From assembly GCA_037176725.1 (NCBI GenBank), contig JAZBRS010000049.1, forward strand, positions 14,526,001 through 14,590,000: DNA of 64,000 bases, read 5' to 3'. This DNA comes from Posidonia oceanica (lineage: Eukaryota > Streptophyta > Magnoliopsida > Alismatales > Posidoniaceae). A program made the translations under genes and the position numbers. Every line of letters starts with the position of its first letter. The first letter of the stretch is position 1. This document shows, piece by piece, positions 31,318-42,400 of the stretch. The notes below the pieces were generated by a model that had not been told where the DNA came from, did no database searches, and saw nothing but the letters and a program-made list of their open reading frames with translations.

Positions 31318-32085
31318 GAGGGGACGAGATAATGATGAGAACTATTGCTAAAGAGGGGGATGAGATCATGATGAGAATTACTGCTAAAGAGGGGGATGAG
31401 ATCATGATGAGAATTACTGCTAAAGAGGAGGGTGAGATCATGATGAGAACTATTGCTAAAGAGGGGGATGAGATCATGATGAGAATTACTGCTAAAGAGG
31501 GGGATGAGATCAAGATGAGAACTACTGCTAAAGAGGGGGGGGAGATCATGATGAGAGTTACTGCTAAAGAGGGGATGAGATCATGATGAGAATTACTGCT
31601 AAAGAGGGGGGTGAGATCATGATGAGAACTATTGCTAAAGAGGGGGATGAGATCATGATGAGAATTACTGCTAAAGAGGGGGATGAGATCATGATGAGAA
31701 CTACTGCTAAAGAGGGGGGGAGATCATGATGAGAGTTACTGCTAAAGAGGGGATGAGATCATGATGAGAATTACTGCTAAAGAGGGGATGAGATCATGAT
31801 GAGAATGATTGACTAATAAGATATCGGACTTATCGGTCGGCAAAGAGGGGATGAGGTAATGATGAGATAAAGAGGGGGATGAGGTAATGATGAGAATGAT
31901 TGATTGATAAGATATCGGACTTATCGGCCGGCAAAGAGGGGGTGAGGTAATGATGAGATAAAGAGGGGGATGAGATCATGATGAGAAAGAGAGGGTGAGG
32001 TAATGATGAGAATGATTGATTGATAAGATATCGGACTTATCGGCCGGCAAAGAGGGGATGAGGTAATGATGAGAAGAAATCATCC
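31318..32085 (-). repeat. 36-bp tandem array and degenerate continuation in B
   Basis: About twelve copies of a 36-bp unit containing GATGAGATCATGATGAGAAT and TACTGCTAAAGAGG run to about 31810. Then come mixed units with GATAAG-N8-CTTATC. 36 is a multiple of three, which explains the open frames on both strands; not coding. Confidence 0.92.
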
Positions 32086-32692
32086 TATGACACCAGGAAT
32101 ATCATAGGGGAAAGAGGGGAAGAATGATACCAAGGGGCAATCAAAAGATGCCCCTGGTGTCGGGATGACACCAGGGGCTGGCCAACGCGTCCTTGGCATC
32201 GAAAGTAGAGGGTGATGACAAGATTGTCGTGCTTGTCAGACGAGTAGTTTGGGGTACCAGCCTGCTAGGGACTCAGCTGAGGATGATCAGCTGAGGAGGA
32301 TGACAGGTTGACGGACCTTTCGCCGAGCAGTTTGGGGTGCCAGCCTGCTGGGGACTCAGCTGGGGATGATCAGCTGAGGAGGATGATGATCCAGCTGGGG
32401 GCGACCAGCTGGGGACGCCAGATGGCGTAGCTCGACGACGCGGGTCCGCAGATGCTCCGGACTCCAGATTGGGTGCTGAGGACTTTGCTGCGTTGTGATG
32501 TCTGCAAGTCTGGTTAGAGGGCCCAAGATGGTGATGATAATGATATGCAATACAGCAAAGAATCTTGATGTGCAAGCAGAAAGCAGAAATAGTTTTTTTT
32601 CATTGATAAAACTTGGTGAGTACAATGCCTGTGGCAGGCCAGAAATGTACAGCATAGTCTGAAAGAAGACCACATGATGGTTGCACAAGGGC
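32086..32692 (-). other. B spacer between array and PMD frame
   Basis: Holds 'caccaggggc' blocks that recur in A1 and A2, further short hairpins (GACAAG-N9-CTTGTC at about 32217-32238), a 50-60-bp repeat with 'gatgatcagctgagg' (32270-32400) and a 3' untranslated-like end of the PMD frame. No gene seen. Confidence 0.5.
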
Positions 32693-33895
32693 CTAGTCAA
32701 CTCGGGCCTTCTTCGACTGCCGGGAGTCGGGAAACAAAGGGCCGCCTGGCGGAATTTCAGTGATAGGCCAGAGTTCTCGGACTTCAGCTTCATATTCTGG
32801 GGTGCATCCTACACCTCTCACAGCTGCAATGTCTGTAGATTGGACCCCATGCTGCATCAGACTAGCGAGCTTCTTGATTGGGGCAGTTGTGCTGAGAGGG
32901 TACATCTGTAGAAGCTGGGGCGCTGTACTGTCAATGAAGGCGCCTTGCCAGAAGCCGAACTAGCGCATGACCCTGATTGGATGGTACTCTACGCCTGCTG
33001 TGAAACCTGGAAGAATGATCAGCCGCATGTCACGCGCGCTGAAGAAGACAGTGAATGGCTCTGCTGCAGAGGGGACAATACGCCAGGTTATAGCGTCGTC
33101 AGTCAGTGCTGACAGCCTCTCGTATTCTTCTTTGACGCTCTTTTCTGTCTTGGCACGGGCGCTGCTGCAATAGGCTTCAAAGGCATGCACTTGAGGGCGC
33201 AAGAGGTTCGTCTCTAAGTGCGCGGTCAGCCAGACTTGTATGAGTGCTCCGCAACCGTGGAAGCGGCGGCAGCGATGAGAGATGCGGTCCAGCCCGCGAT
33301 AGGTCTCTGCTAGGACAACTGGTGCCAGGTCTATGTGCTGGGTCACCACTGCTAATGCAATCTCTGCAACCTCGATGGCCACTGTCAGTCGGCCATGAGT
33401 AAAGATCAGTTCGCCCAGGAAGCGGATAACAAATCCTCGGAGCCACAGCTCATCTCCGAGTTCTGCGCGCTTGTTCAAGATATCATCGAAGGGCGCAAGG
33501 CGAAGCATAGGTTCAGGCCCACTGGTGCAGATTAGTTTCTGTTGGCAGGTTCGAGTGGGGAGCCCAGTTAGCTGGCTCAGGACCTTGAGATATCCATCCC
33601 GCCTCATGAAAACAGGCGGCCCCAAGATCTTTGAAAAGCCGCAGATCCGACGCACCTCTTCCAGTGTAGGTGTCAGCTCAGTCTTGTTGAAACGGAAGAC
33701 ATGATGCGCCGGCTTCCAAAATCTTGCGGCGGCACACAGAAGGTGGCGGCTGACCTCCACATCAGCGGCCTTCAGCAGCTTGGTTGGTATGCCTCACAGG
33801 CGCAGCTGTTCACAGTCTTGTAGAGTGAGCCTGCTGATCCATTCTCGCAGGGCTTCCGAGCAGTGTGCAGGAGTTAGCAGAGTAGGAAAGCCCAT
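32693..33895 (-). pseudogene. PMD-family frame in sense orientation in B, intronless
   Basis: A single frame of 401 codons from ATG 33893-33895 (MGFPTLLTPAHC) to TAG 32693-32695, broken only by TGA at 33794-33796, where A2 has Trp, and TAG at 32960-32962, where A2 has Gln. It contains HHVFRFNKTELTPTLEEVRR and ends IPPGGPLFPDSRQ. It aligns along its whole length with PMD gene 1 of A2 but has no intron at the position of the 74-bp A2 intron. It is on the same strand as B pol, between pol and the 3' LTR, the position where extra frames are known in Tat elements. Its function for the element is unknown. I call it a pseudogene because of the two stops. Confidence 0.82.
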
Positions 33896-35325
33896 TACGC
33901 TGATTGCAGAGGGACAAGCAGATAGCTGCAGAAGCTTGAAAGTACCTGCTATCAATAAACAGTCAGATCTCGCAGGCGTATATTCTTTGACAATAAACAG
34001 AAACTGAGGCTGATAAAGTAGTTCCATATGTATTCAGCAGTTGATAATAGAACATGGCAGTTAAGCACAGATAAGCAAAGGAGATATGCAGCGGTCTTGC
34101 TGACACGAGGGCGAGGGCCGGCAGGAGATCTGGACCAGCGCAGTTCGAGTGTCGTCGATGCGCTCTGCTGGGGAGGAGTACTGTCTTAGGGCCTGAGCGT
34201 GTTGCAGAGCGGAGAGATTGATGGAAGAGGAAAGGAATGAAAGAGGATGCTCGTATGCAGGATGCAAGTGCTGTGCTTATGATGATGAGTATTATGCTTG
34301 GATGGGTGAGTATGCTTAGATGCCCTCAGCAGACGGAGTGCTTTGGTGCCTGCTGCGAAGGAAGGGAGTGGTCCCTGACTCACTGGGCCCTACCTAGACT
34401 CTTGGCTTGTCGGTGGCTCTCCGGAATGGGTTGTTGGCATTATACAGGTGGTGGTGTGGTGAGGACAGGCTACTGGCCACACTCTCAGGACCTACACCTA
34501 TTCTTTCAGCTCTCTTTTTTTTATTGATTTCTCCCTCATAGGTGTGCAGTCTTTCTCTGCCCCTAACTAGGAGAAGGTGAGTGTTTGCTCTTAGGAGGAT
34601 GTGGTAGACCCTTTTAAGCTTGACATGTTGGGGATCTCTAGTGAGGTATAGGGGATAATGGTGCCTGTGTTTTTTGGCTGCATTTTCCTTTTTCTTCTTC
34701 TCTTTTTTTTTTGTTTTGCTTGCTTTTTCCCCCTTTTTTTTTTGGGTTTTTGTTCTATCTCTTTTTTTGCTTGTTATTTTGCTTTTCTCTCTTTTTTCTA
34801 GGCTTTTGCTATCCCCATTTTGGTGGCAAAAGAAGGGTGCTTGGATTGTAATGGATTTAGGCTTTGGGTCTGTTGTGTGATGGGTAGGAGGAGCAGAGTT
34901 AGACCGCACACCCCTATCTCTAGGGCCGGCTTCTGTCTTCGTCTTCTGTTCCTTGGATGTGCCCAAACCTAGGTGTCTACTCTCACTCTTTTTCAGACTC
35001 ACATCCTAACATCTTTTCTCCCTCAGAGGTGTATGTCCTTGCGAGATTAGGCGGTTCGCCTGTCCTCGTTGGTGGTGGCTCCCTCACTAGCTAAGACATC
35101 TGAGTAGTGCCAGGTGAGGTAGGGTGACTCTTTCCAGAGCAGGCAAGCACTTCCGGTTTTCATCACTGGGCCTAGATACAATGCTTGAAAGGATGACGAT
35201 GATGATTTTGGAGAGAGAGAATGCAAGAGTTGAAAGGATGACGATGATGATTTGAAAAGATGTGGCAGGAGGCGAGAATGCAAGTGCAAGTGGGAGAAGG
35301 GCATCTGCAACGGGGCCGCTTTCGG
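33896..35325 (-). other. B spacer between pol and PMD frame
   Basis: No convincing gene. 34880-35320 and 34300-34600 match the A2 3' region (14100-14617 and 16200-16460). A Lys-rich frame at 34394-35002 (minus) comes from an A-rich tract (34680-34800) and has no domain. A tandem 'ggatgacgatgatgatt' lies at 35190-35255. Confidence 0.6.
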
Positions 35326-38300
35326 TTACTGATAGTACTTCTTCAGATAGCAGAAGTTGATGGGTTCAGACTGCTCGACCTGGTCCATATCCTCAAGAGT
35401 TGCAGCGCCTCCCGAAAAGATCTGCTTGACCACAAAGGGGCCACGCCAATTGGGTCGGAATTTTCCTCGACCATCAGGCAAGTGAATGGCGCGCAAGACA
35501 AGGTCCCCTGGCTGAAAGTTTCTGGGCTGGACCTTCTTCAAGAATGCTCTGGCCATCTGCTTCTGATAGCAGTGAGCGTTGTGCATAGCTTGCAGTCTGC
35601 GCTCATCAATTAAATTCAGTTGGATGCAGCGGTCTTCGACCCATTCTGCCTCTTCCAACTCAGCTTCCCGTAGGATCCGCAGAGAGGGGATCTCTACTTC
35701 AACAGGTAACACCGCCTCCAATCCGTACACCAGAGAGTACGGGGTGGCTCCTGTAGAGGTCCGGATTGATGTCCTGTACGCCCAGAGCGCGTACGGGAGC
35801 TTGTCGTGCCAATCCTTGTGGGTTTCTGCCATTTTCTTCAGAATCTTGACAATGTTCTTGTTTGCAGACTCCACAGCTCCGTTCATCTGTGGCCGATAGG
35901 GTGAGGATCGATGATGCTTGATCTTGAGACTCTGCAGGTATTCCTCGATCCTTTTGGCAATGAAGTTTGTGCCATTATCAGAGATGACTGAGTGCGGGAC
36001 CCCATATCGGGCAACGATATTGTTTCTGATAAATTTTTCTGTTGCCACAGCGGTGACTGTTCTGTAAGAGGCTGCTTCCACCCACTTGGTAAAGTAATCG
36101 ATCGCTACCAGAATGTAACGATGACCATTTGAAGCAGCAGGGTGGATGGCGCCAATGACATCGATCCCCCAGGTGGAGAAAGGCCATGGCGAAGACATGT
36201 TGTGCAGCTGATGTGGAGGGGCCTTGATGAAGTTACCATGAATCTGACAGTTGTGGCATCTACGCACGAACCGGCAGCAGTCGGCTTCCATGGTCTGCCA
36301 GAAATATCCTTGAAGCATAATCTTCTTGGCCAGGAGGACGCCGTTCATGTGCGGGCCACAGGTCCCCGCATGCACTTGGAGCATCAGCGTGTCAGCCTCC
36401 GATTTGTTCAGGCAGCGTAGTAGCATCTGATTATATGACCTTCTGTACAGCTGCCCAGCCCCCAACACATACTTTGACGCCAGACGCGCCAGAGTTCTCT
36501 TGTCTGCTGCCGTGGTATCAGGAGGAAAGCTACCAGACTCCAGAAAAGATTTTATATCTTGATACCAGGGCTGCCCCTCTGCTGGATCCGCTTCTTCTAT
36601 GCTCATGCAGTATGCAGGCTGCTCAATGCGAGTAACGGATACATCCACTGCGCTATCTTCTGAAATGGTGAGCCAGGATGCCAGGGTTGCTAGTGCGTCT
36701 GCATACGCATTCTTTGCTCTGTTCATGTATGTGAAGCAGATGCTCTCAAATTCTTCCATCAGCCTCAGCAGGTGTTCGTGATACGGCACAAGTTTGGGAT
36801 CTTTTGTCCTCCAGTCGCCGTTCACTTGAGAAATTACCAGCATGGCATCACCGTGCACATGCAGCTTCTGCGCCTCATGTTCGAGGTCGACTTTCAACCC
36901 TAGGATGCATGCTTCGTACTCCGCTTCATTGTTTGTGCATGCGAAAGTCAGCTTCCTCGCGAAGGGAATCATCTGTCCCTGGGGCGTGGTCAGCACTGCG
37001 CCTACGCCTCGGCCCCTTTTGTTGACTGCACCATCAAAGTAGAGCTGCCATTCCTCTTGTTTCTCAGGATCTTTCTGTTCAGAGTCCTCCATTGCAAAGA
37101 GAATGTCTTCATCAGGGAACTGTGTCTGGAGGGCTTGGTATTCAGGCAGAGGAAGGTCAGCAAGATGGTCTGCCATGGCCTGACCCTTCATGGATTTCTG
37201 TGTGACAAAGGTGATGTCGTACTGAGACAATAACACCTGCCACTTAGCACATCTGCCCACCATGGCCGGCTTTTGGAAAAGGAACTTGATAGGATCATGC
37301 CGGCATAAGAGCTGTACTGGGTATGCCATCATGTAGTGCCTTAGTTTCTGTGCAGCCCAGACAAGGGACAAACAGGTCTTCTCTAGTGTACTGTACCTGG
37401 CTTCGCATTCATTAAACTTCTTGCTCAGGTAATAGATGGCGCGCTCCTTTCTACCAGATTCGTCATGTTGGCCTAAGACGGCGCCCATGGAATGCTGCGT
37501 GGTAGAAAGGTAGAGAAGCAAAGGTCTCCCTGGTGTAGGCGGGACCAGGACAGGAGGCTTGATCAGCAGCTGCTTGATCTTGGCAAATGCAGCCTGACAC
37601 TCCTCGCTCCAGTGAATCTGCGCATTCTTCTTCAGGAGCTTGAATATGGGCTCGCAGATGGGCGTAAGCTGTGCAATGAAGTGGCTGATATATTGTAAAC
37701 GCCCAAGCAGACTTCTGACTTCTTTTTCAGTCCTGGGGGGTGGCATGTCCACGATGGCTTGTGCTTTCAACGGGTCCACCTCAATCCCCCTTTGGCTAAC
37801 AATGTAGCCGAGCAATTTGCCAGAAGACACCCCGAATACGCACTTCTTGGGATTCAGGCGCAACTTGTACTTCCGTAGACGGTCAAAGAGCTTTTTGAGA
37901 CAGGTAAGATGATCTTCAGGCTCTTTGGTTTTAGCAATCATGTCGTCTACATAGACCTCTACTTCTTGGTGCATGAGGTCGTGGAATAGCGCAGTCATGG
38001 CCCTCTGATAGGTCGCACCAGCATTTTTCAGGCCGAACGGCATGACTTGGTAGCAGAAGACTCCCCAAGGGGTGATGAATGAAGTCTTTTCCATGTCTTC
38101 TTCTGCCATTTTGATTTGGTTGTATCCAGAAAAGCCGTCCATGAAGGAGAGCATCTTGTGGCCCGTTGTATTGTCGACTAGGACATCAATGTGAGGCAAT
38201 GGAAAGTCGTCCTTGGGACTCGCCTTGTTCAGGTCCCTGTAGTCGATGCAGATCCGGATTCGGCCATCTTTCTTGGGCACAGGTACAATGTTTGCCAGCC

Positions 38301-39459
38301 ATTCAGGATAAAGAACGACCTTCAGAAAGTTGACCCTGAGCTGCTTCATTATCTCTTCTTTGATCATGAGCAGCCACTGTGGTCGCCATCTTCTTAGTTT
38401 CTGCTTCACTGGCTTGGCATCCGGGTTTAGGGGCAGATTGTGCACCACTACTTCTATGTCAAGGCCGACCATATCCTCGTAACTCCAGGCGAAGACATCC
38501 GCATATTCTTTCAGGAATGCGATGAACTCTGCTCGAGCCTGGGAGGACAGCTGGGCACTGATACGAACTTCTCTGACTTCCTCAGCTGTGCCGATGTTGA
38601 CAACCTCCGTTTCTTCTTCGACATGGAGGTTGGGGCCTTCTGGGTCGTCGTCATAGGGCCGGAACTCGGGCAATGATTCATCAGTCTCATCCATGCCCGT
38701 ATCATCCTCCTCTCCGTGAGCAATAAGTTCCGAGAGGATCTCTTTCCCAAAAGAAGGACTTGTGATGTCGAAAGAGTGCACGTGTTCCGCTGCTTGGCCC
38801 TGGTGACGCTTCAGGATGGTCACGCTTACTCTAGTGTTCTTGTAGCCTCGGTGCGCGACCTCCGTCCCAGCAACTCCTTCTGCTGTTTGCTCTGGCCTGA
38901 CTGATTCTGCTGAGTGCTTTGCTGATTCTACTGAGGGCCTTGCTGATTCTGCTGTTGATGCTACTGACTGTTCTGCTGCTGAGGCTGCTGACAGCTCTGT
39001 TACTGGTTCTGCTTTCTGCTCTGTTACTGCTGCTGCTTGCACTGCTGATGGTTCCTCCTCTGGGTCTTCTAATGTGCTTGGGGAGGGTATGCCGGACTGG
39101 CGGCTGATCAGGGCATTGCCGCTTGCTATGCTGCTCAAATGAGGCATGTGTTGCACAAACCACCTAGACCCGCCTTCCGATTGGAGAGTAATGAGCTCAT
39201 CTGGTCTAGGGGAGTCCGGCGCTGCTGAGTCTTCTTCCAGGACCATGATAGAGGCATGGTCTTCTTGCAGAGGAGGGTCCGTAACCACAGCTTTCCCTTT
39301 CCTTTCTGCAGCTTGATGCTCTGCCAGGTCTTCTGCTATCGACTTGATTTGTTCTTGATAGAGTAGCTCTAAGTCAGACATCCAAGAATCGACCTGGGCT
39401 TCTATCGCCACTCCTTCTTCCTCGTCCGAGGGGGAGTCGACGTAGTAGGCGCTGGGGGC
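35326..39459 (-). CDS. pol: Pol polyprotein of element B: RT, RNase H, aRNase H, integrase
   Basis: Copies element RNA into DNA and inserts it. Open from just after a TAG (39460-39462) to 35326. Counting from codon 39411 (GTG, residue 1 of 1361): an acidic and Ala/Ser-rich linker to about 280, RT about 330-600 with YVDD at 487-490, first RNase H about 600-740, second plant-type RNase H about 788-915 (Asp793, Glu829, Asp855, Asp905), integrase zinc site His1014, His1021, Cys1052, Cys1055, and catalytic Asp1084, Asp1145, Glu1181. All key residues are present. There is no ATG at the start, so it is presumably made as part of gag-pol, in the same frame as gag-pro across the TAG. Two RNase H domains place it in the Tat branch of Ty3/gypsy. 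Confidence 0.95.
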   Translation of the reverse strand, partial: APSAYYVDSPSDEEEGVAIEAQVDSWMSDLELLYQEQIKSIAEDLAEHQAAERKGKAVVTDPPLQEDHASIMVLEEDSAAPDSPRPDELITLQSEGGSRWFVQHMPHLSSIASGNALISRQSGIPSPSTLEDPEEEPSAVQAAAVTEQKAEPVTELSAASAAEQSVASTAESARPSVESAKHSAESVRPEQTAEGVAGTEVAHRGYKNTRVSVTILKRHQGQAAEHVHSFDITSPSFGKEILSELIAHGEEDDTGMDETDESLPEFRPYDDDPEGPNLHVEEETEVVNIGTAEEVREVRISAQLSSQARAEFIAFLKEYADVFAWSYEDMVGLDIEVVVHNLPLNPDAKPVKQKLRRWRPQWLLMIKEEIMKQLRVNFLKVVLYPEWLANIVPVPKKDGRIRICIDYRDLNKASPKDDFPLPHIDVLVDNTTGHKMLSFMDGFSGYNQIKMAEEDMEKTSFITPWGVFCYQVMPFGLKNAGATYQRAMTALFHDLMHQEVEVYVDDMIAKTKEPEDHLTCLKKLFDRLRKYKLRLNPKKCVFGVSSGKLLGYIVSQRGIEVDPLKAQAIVDMPPPRTEKEVRSLLGRLQYISHFIAQLTPICEPIFKLLKKNAQIHWSEECQAAFAKIKQLLIKPPVLVPPTPGRPLLLYLSTTQHSMGAVLGQHDESGRKERAIYYLSKKFNECEARYSTLEKTCLSLVWAAQKLRHYMMAYPVQLLCRHDPIKFLFQKPAMVGRCAKWQVLLSQYDITFVTQKSMKGQAMADHLADLPLPEYQALQTQFPDEDILFAMEDSEQKDPEKQEEWQLYFDGAVNKRGRGVGAVLTTPQGQMIPFARKLTFACTNNEAEYEACILGLKVDLEHEAQKLHVHGDAMLVISQVNGDWRTKDPKLVPYHEHLLRLMEEFESICFTYMNRAKNAYADALATLASWLTISEDSAVDVSVTRIEQPAYCMSIEEADPAEGQPWYQDIKSFLESGSFPPDTTAADKRTLARLASKYVLGAGQLYRRSYNQMLLRCLNKSEADTLMLQVHAGTCGPHMNGVLLAKKIMLQGYFWQTMEADCCRFVRRCHNCQIHGNFIKAPPHQLHNMSSPWPFSTWGIDVIGAIHPAASNGHRYILVAIDYFTKWVEAASYRTVTAVATEKFIRNNIVARYGVPHSVISDNGTNFIAKRIEEYLQSLKIKHHRSSPYRPQMNGAVESANKNIVKILKKMAETHKDWHDKLPYALWAYRTSIRTSTGATPYSLVYGLEAVLPVEVEIPSLRILREAELEEAEWVEDRCIQLNLIDERRLQAMHNAHCYQKQMARAFLKKVQPRNFQPGDLVLRAIHLPDGRGKFRPNWRGPFVVKQIFSGGAATLEDMDQVEQSEPINFCYLKKYYQ

Positions 39460-42400
39460 CTATGGCACTGGCCCGGCTGCAAGACGGATTGCTGCCCTGG
39501 GAATCTGCATGATCTGGTTCACGGGCGCGTCCGATGGCGGCAACTCTGATGTAGAAGGCCCAAATAGACAAGTCAGCGGTGCCATAGATGGATATGCTGC
39601 CAGGGTCACTGTTGGAGAGTAAGCAGGGGTGCTCTTCAGAGGGCTCAAGGGCCCAGAGAGTGTAGTGCTCAGTTGGCCTTTTGTATCGGGCCGTAACTGA
39701 GAGAGTGCAGCCTCTGACGCCATGGGGTCTTGCCATGAGAGCTGCTGCTGGTTGTCAGGAGGATGCGAAGCGGACTGCGCCTGCTGCATTCCTAGAGATG
39801 TGGCTGCTGAAGCGGGCTGAGCCGCGCTGCTGACTGTACTGATTAACTGCCCCTCCAGAGATAGGGACAGTGGCACTGATGTAACTGTGACCGCTGGTTG
39901 CATGCTTGGTTCTGCCAGAAGGAGTGTCTCTGACTCCTGCACTGCTGCTGTCTGTACTTGGGAAGCTGATGTGGCTGCAAAGGATTGGGAACTTGCATCT
40001 GCCACAGGGCCCGCTGAGCTGCCTGCTGTTTCTGCCAGAGGAAGAGCTGAATAGATTGACTGTGGGGCATCTGCTCTGATCACTGTTTCTGCTGTGCTGG
40101 TTGGGACTGCCTCTGTTGTGCCAGACTGCTCCTCATCCGAGTAGTAGTCCTCAACACACACCCAATCCTCTGTCGGCGCCGTGTCATGATCGTCGGTCGA
40201 TCCCAGGGTTCCTGCACTGGTAAAGTTAGTGAGGTCTCTGGGAATGGCTGATTCTGGATTGTTGAGCTGAGAGCAGTGATCTTCGTTGGTCTTGGGCTTG
40301 TAGCCGAGGCCTTCAGATTTCCTTCGCTCCACTGCTACGATCGGCTCTGCGATCCCCTGGCCGTGACGCCCGAGCGGCGTACCCTTTATGTAACCCCACC
40401 TGTGACATACATTCTCGACCATTCGAAAGGGGTTGCTGTGAACGGTCAAGGAGTTGACACATTCAAGATCAGGAATGAAGTTAACCGGCTCGCACCGATT
40501 AACGCGATATAGGGCTTCAGAAGTCTCGGGGTCAAACGGGATAGATTGAGAAGACACGGGGGAGACTGCTTCGATCCGCTCCTTCTCAAAGTTCTCCGCC
40601 ATGACGACAATGACATCGTCGCCGCGACGGTACTTTATCATTCGATGGAGGGTCGAAGGAAGGACCTGATGCTTGTGGAACCAAGGGCGCCCAAGCAGAA
40701 GATTGAAGTTCGGTTGCAAGTCGATGACATAGAATTCTACGTTGAAGACAACCGGGCCAATAGCAAGAGGAATAATCAGGACCCCTAAAGCGTCATGGTG
40801 AGTGTTGTCAAAGGCTGTCATTCCCTTCACGGCTGGCGTGATGTCCTCGGCTTTGAATCCGAGCTTGGTTGCTGTACGCAAGGGGCAGACGTTAAGGCCT
40901 GACCCATTATCAACCAGTGTTAGGGGAATGCGAAAGTTTTTGAACTGCACCGTGACGAACAGGGGCTGGTTATGATTAATCCCCGCCGGAAGCAGCTCAT
41001 CACTCGTAAAAGAGATGACCTGGGGCTCCGCAATCAACCCAACCATGCTCTCCAAGGCAGAAGGCTCAATGGACTGGGACACACGGGCAGCCTGGAACAC
41101 ACGAAGAAAAGCCTCGCGGTGTTCGGCAGAGGTGTGGATCAAATCCCAGATAGAAATGTCGGCTTTGACCTTCTTAAGCTGGGAGGTCAAGTCTGCCTTA
41201 GGTTGGCTCTTTCTAGCAACTGGAGGGGTGATTCTAGCAGGTTCTAAGGGGGTAGTGGCAGGAAGCTGGGTTTCTACAGGCTGGGTAGGGATTTGGCTAG
41301 CTATAGGCTGATCTAAGGTTGGATCTACTAAGGGTTGGCCCGAGGGTGGGGGCACAACAGGTCTAGGGGGAGTTGGCCTAATCGCCGGTGTTGGGGGCTT
41401 GTAAACCCTCCCCGATCGCGTTACTTCCGCGCACATCTCTGTGGCGTAGCTGTAAGGGACGCGATGGGTGTCCAGGGTCAAATCAATGACGACTGGAGCA
41501 CGTGCTGCGAGCACACGAGGGGTTACAGGGGGACCTATTGGGTACTGAGGTCTTTCTAGAGGGCATGGTTGTTGGGGTGGGAAGGCTGGGGCAGGTTGAG
41601 GTCTGCCTAGAAGGTGTAACTGAGGCCGCCCTAAAAGGTGGATGGGAGAACTAGGCTGGGCCCTAGCTAGAAGGTGCACAAGGGATTGAGCCTGGGGAAG
41701 CACGGTGGGAGGCGCGAGAGGGCGCTCCGGCCTAGCACGCGGTCGGATCAAGTGAATTCCCGACTCGGAACCGGCAACTGCCGCGAGATAGAGACTGACT
41801 GGGAAAGGCTCAAAGATGTCAAAGATGAGATCAGAAGGGTCGACCACAGAGGTAGCAGGCCCAGAGGGAAAGACAGAGTGGATGCCTGAGGTTCCCGCCC
41901 CTCCCGGATAAGTGTGCTCCGGTAAAGGTTGGCGGACGATGCCAAAATGCGGGGGAACAGCTGAGTGTGCAGATGCATGAGTGTGTGCTTGAGTGGATGC
42001 CTCGTGCGTGTCGATCACAATCATTCCCGACTCGATCAAGTCCTGAATTGCGTTCCGCAGGGAGAAACAATTGTCCATCGAATGCCCGACACTTCGATGG
42101 AAATTGCAGAAGAGGTCCGACCTAAACCAATGCGGCAGAGGACTTGGTGGCGGACGAACCTCCGGGAACTTCAGGAGCGATGCAACCTTCGGCAAGATGA
42201 CCGTGAGCGGTTCCACCAGTGGGGCGAATCTCCACTTCTCAATGGGTGGCCTTCTTTGCCTCTGGTATGAGCCTTGCTGAACCGGTGCGGCAGGATAGAC
42301 CGGTCTAGCGGTGGTAGTGATGTGTGGTGTGTGTGGATTCCTAGGTGCAGGAGCGTACACCATCTGAGCTGGGGCAGGCCGGGATGGCAAGCGAACGGGC

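Noticed and set aside
34394..35002. 202-codon Lys-rich frame in the B spacer
   Set aside because: Its core is an A-rich tract, and the matching A2 region does not keep the frame.
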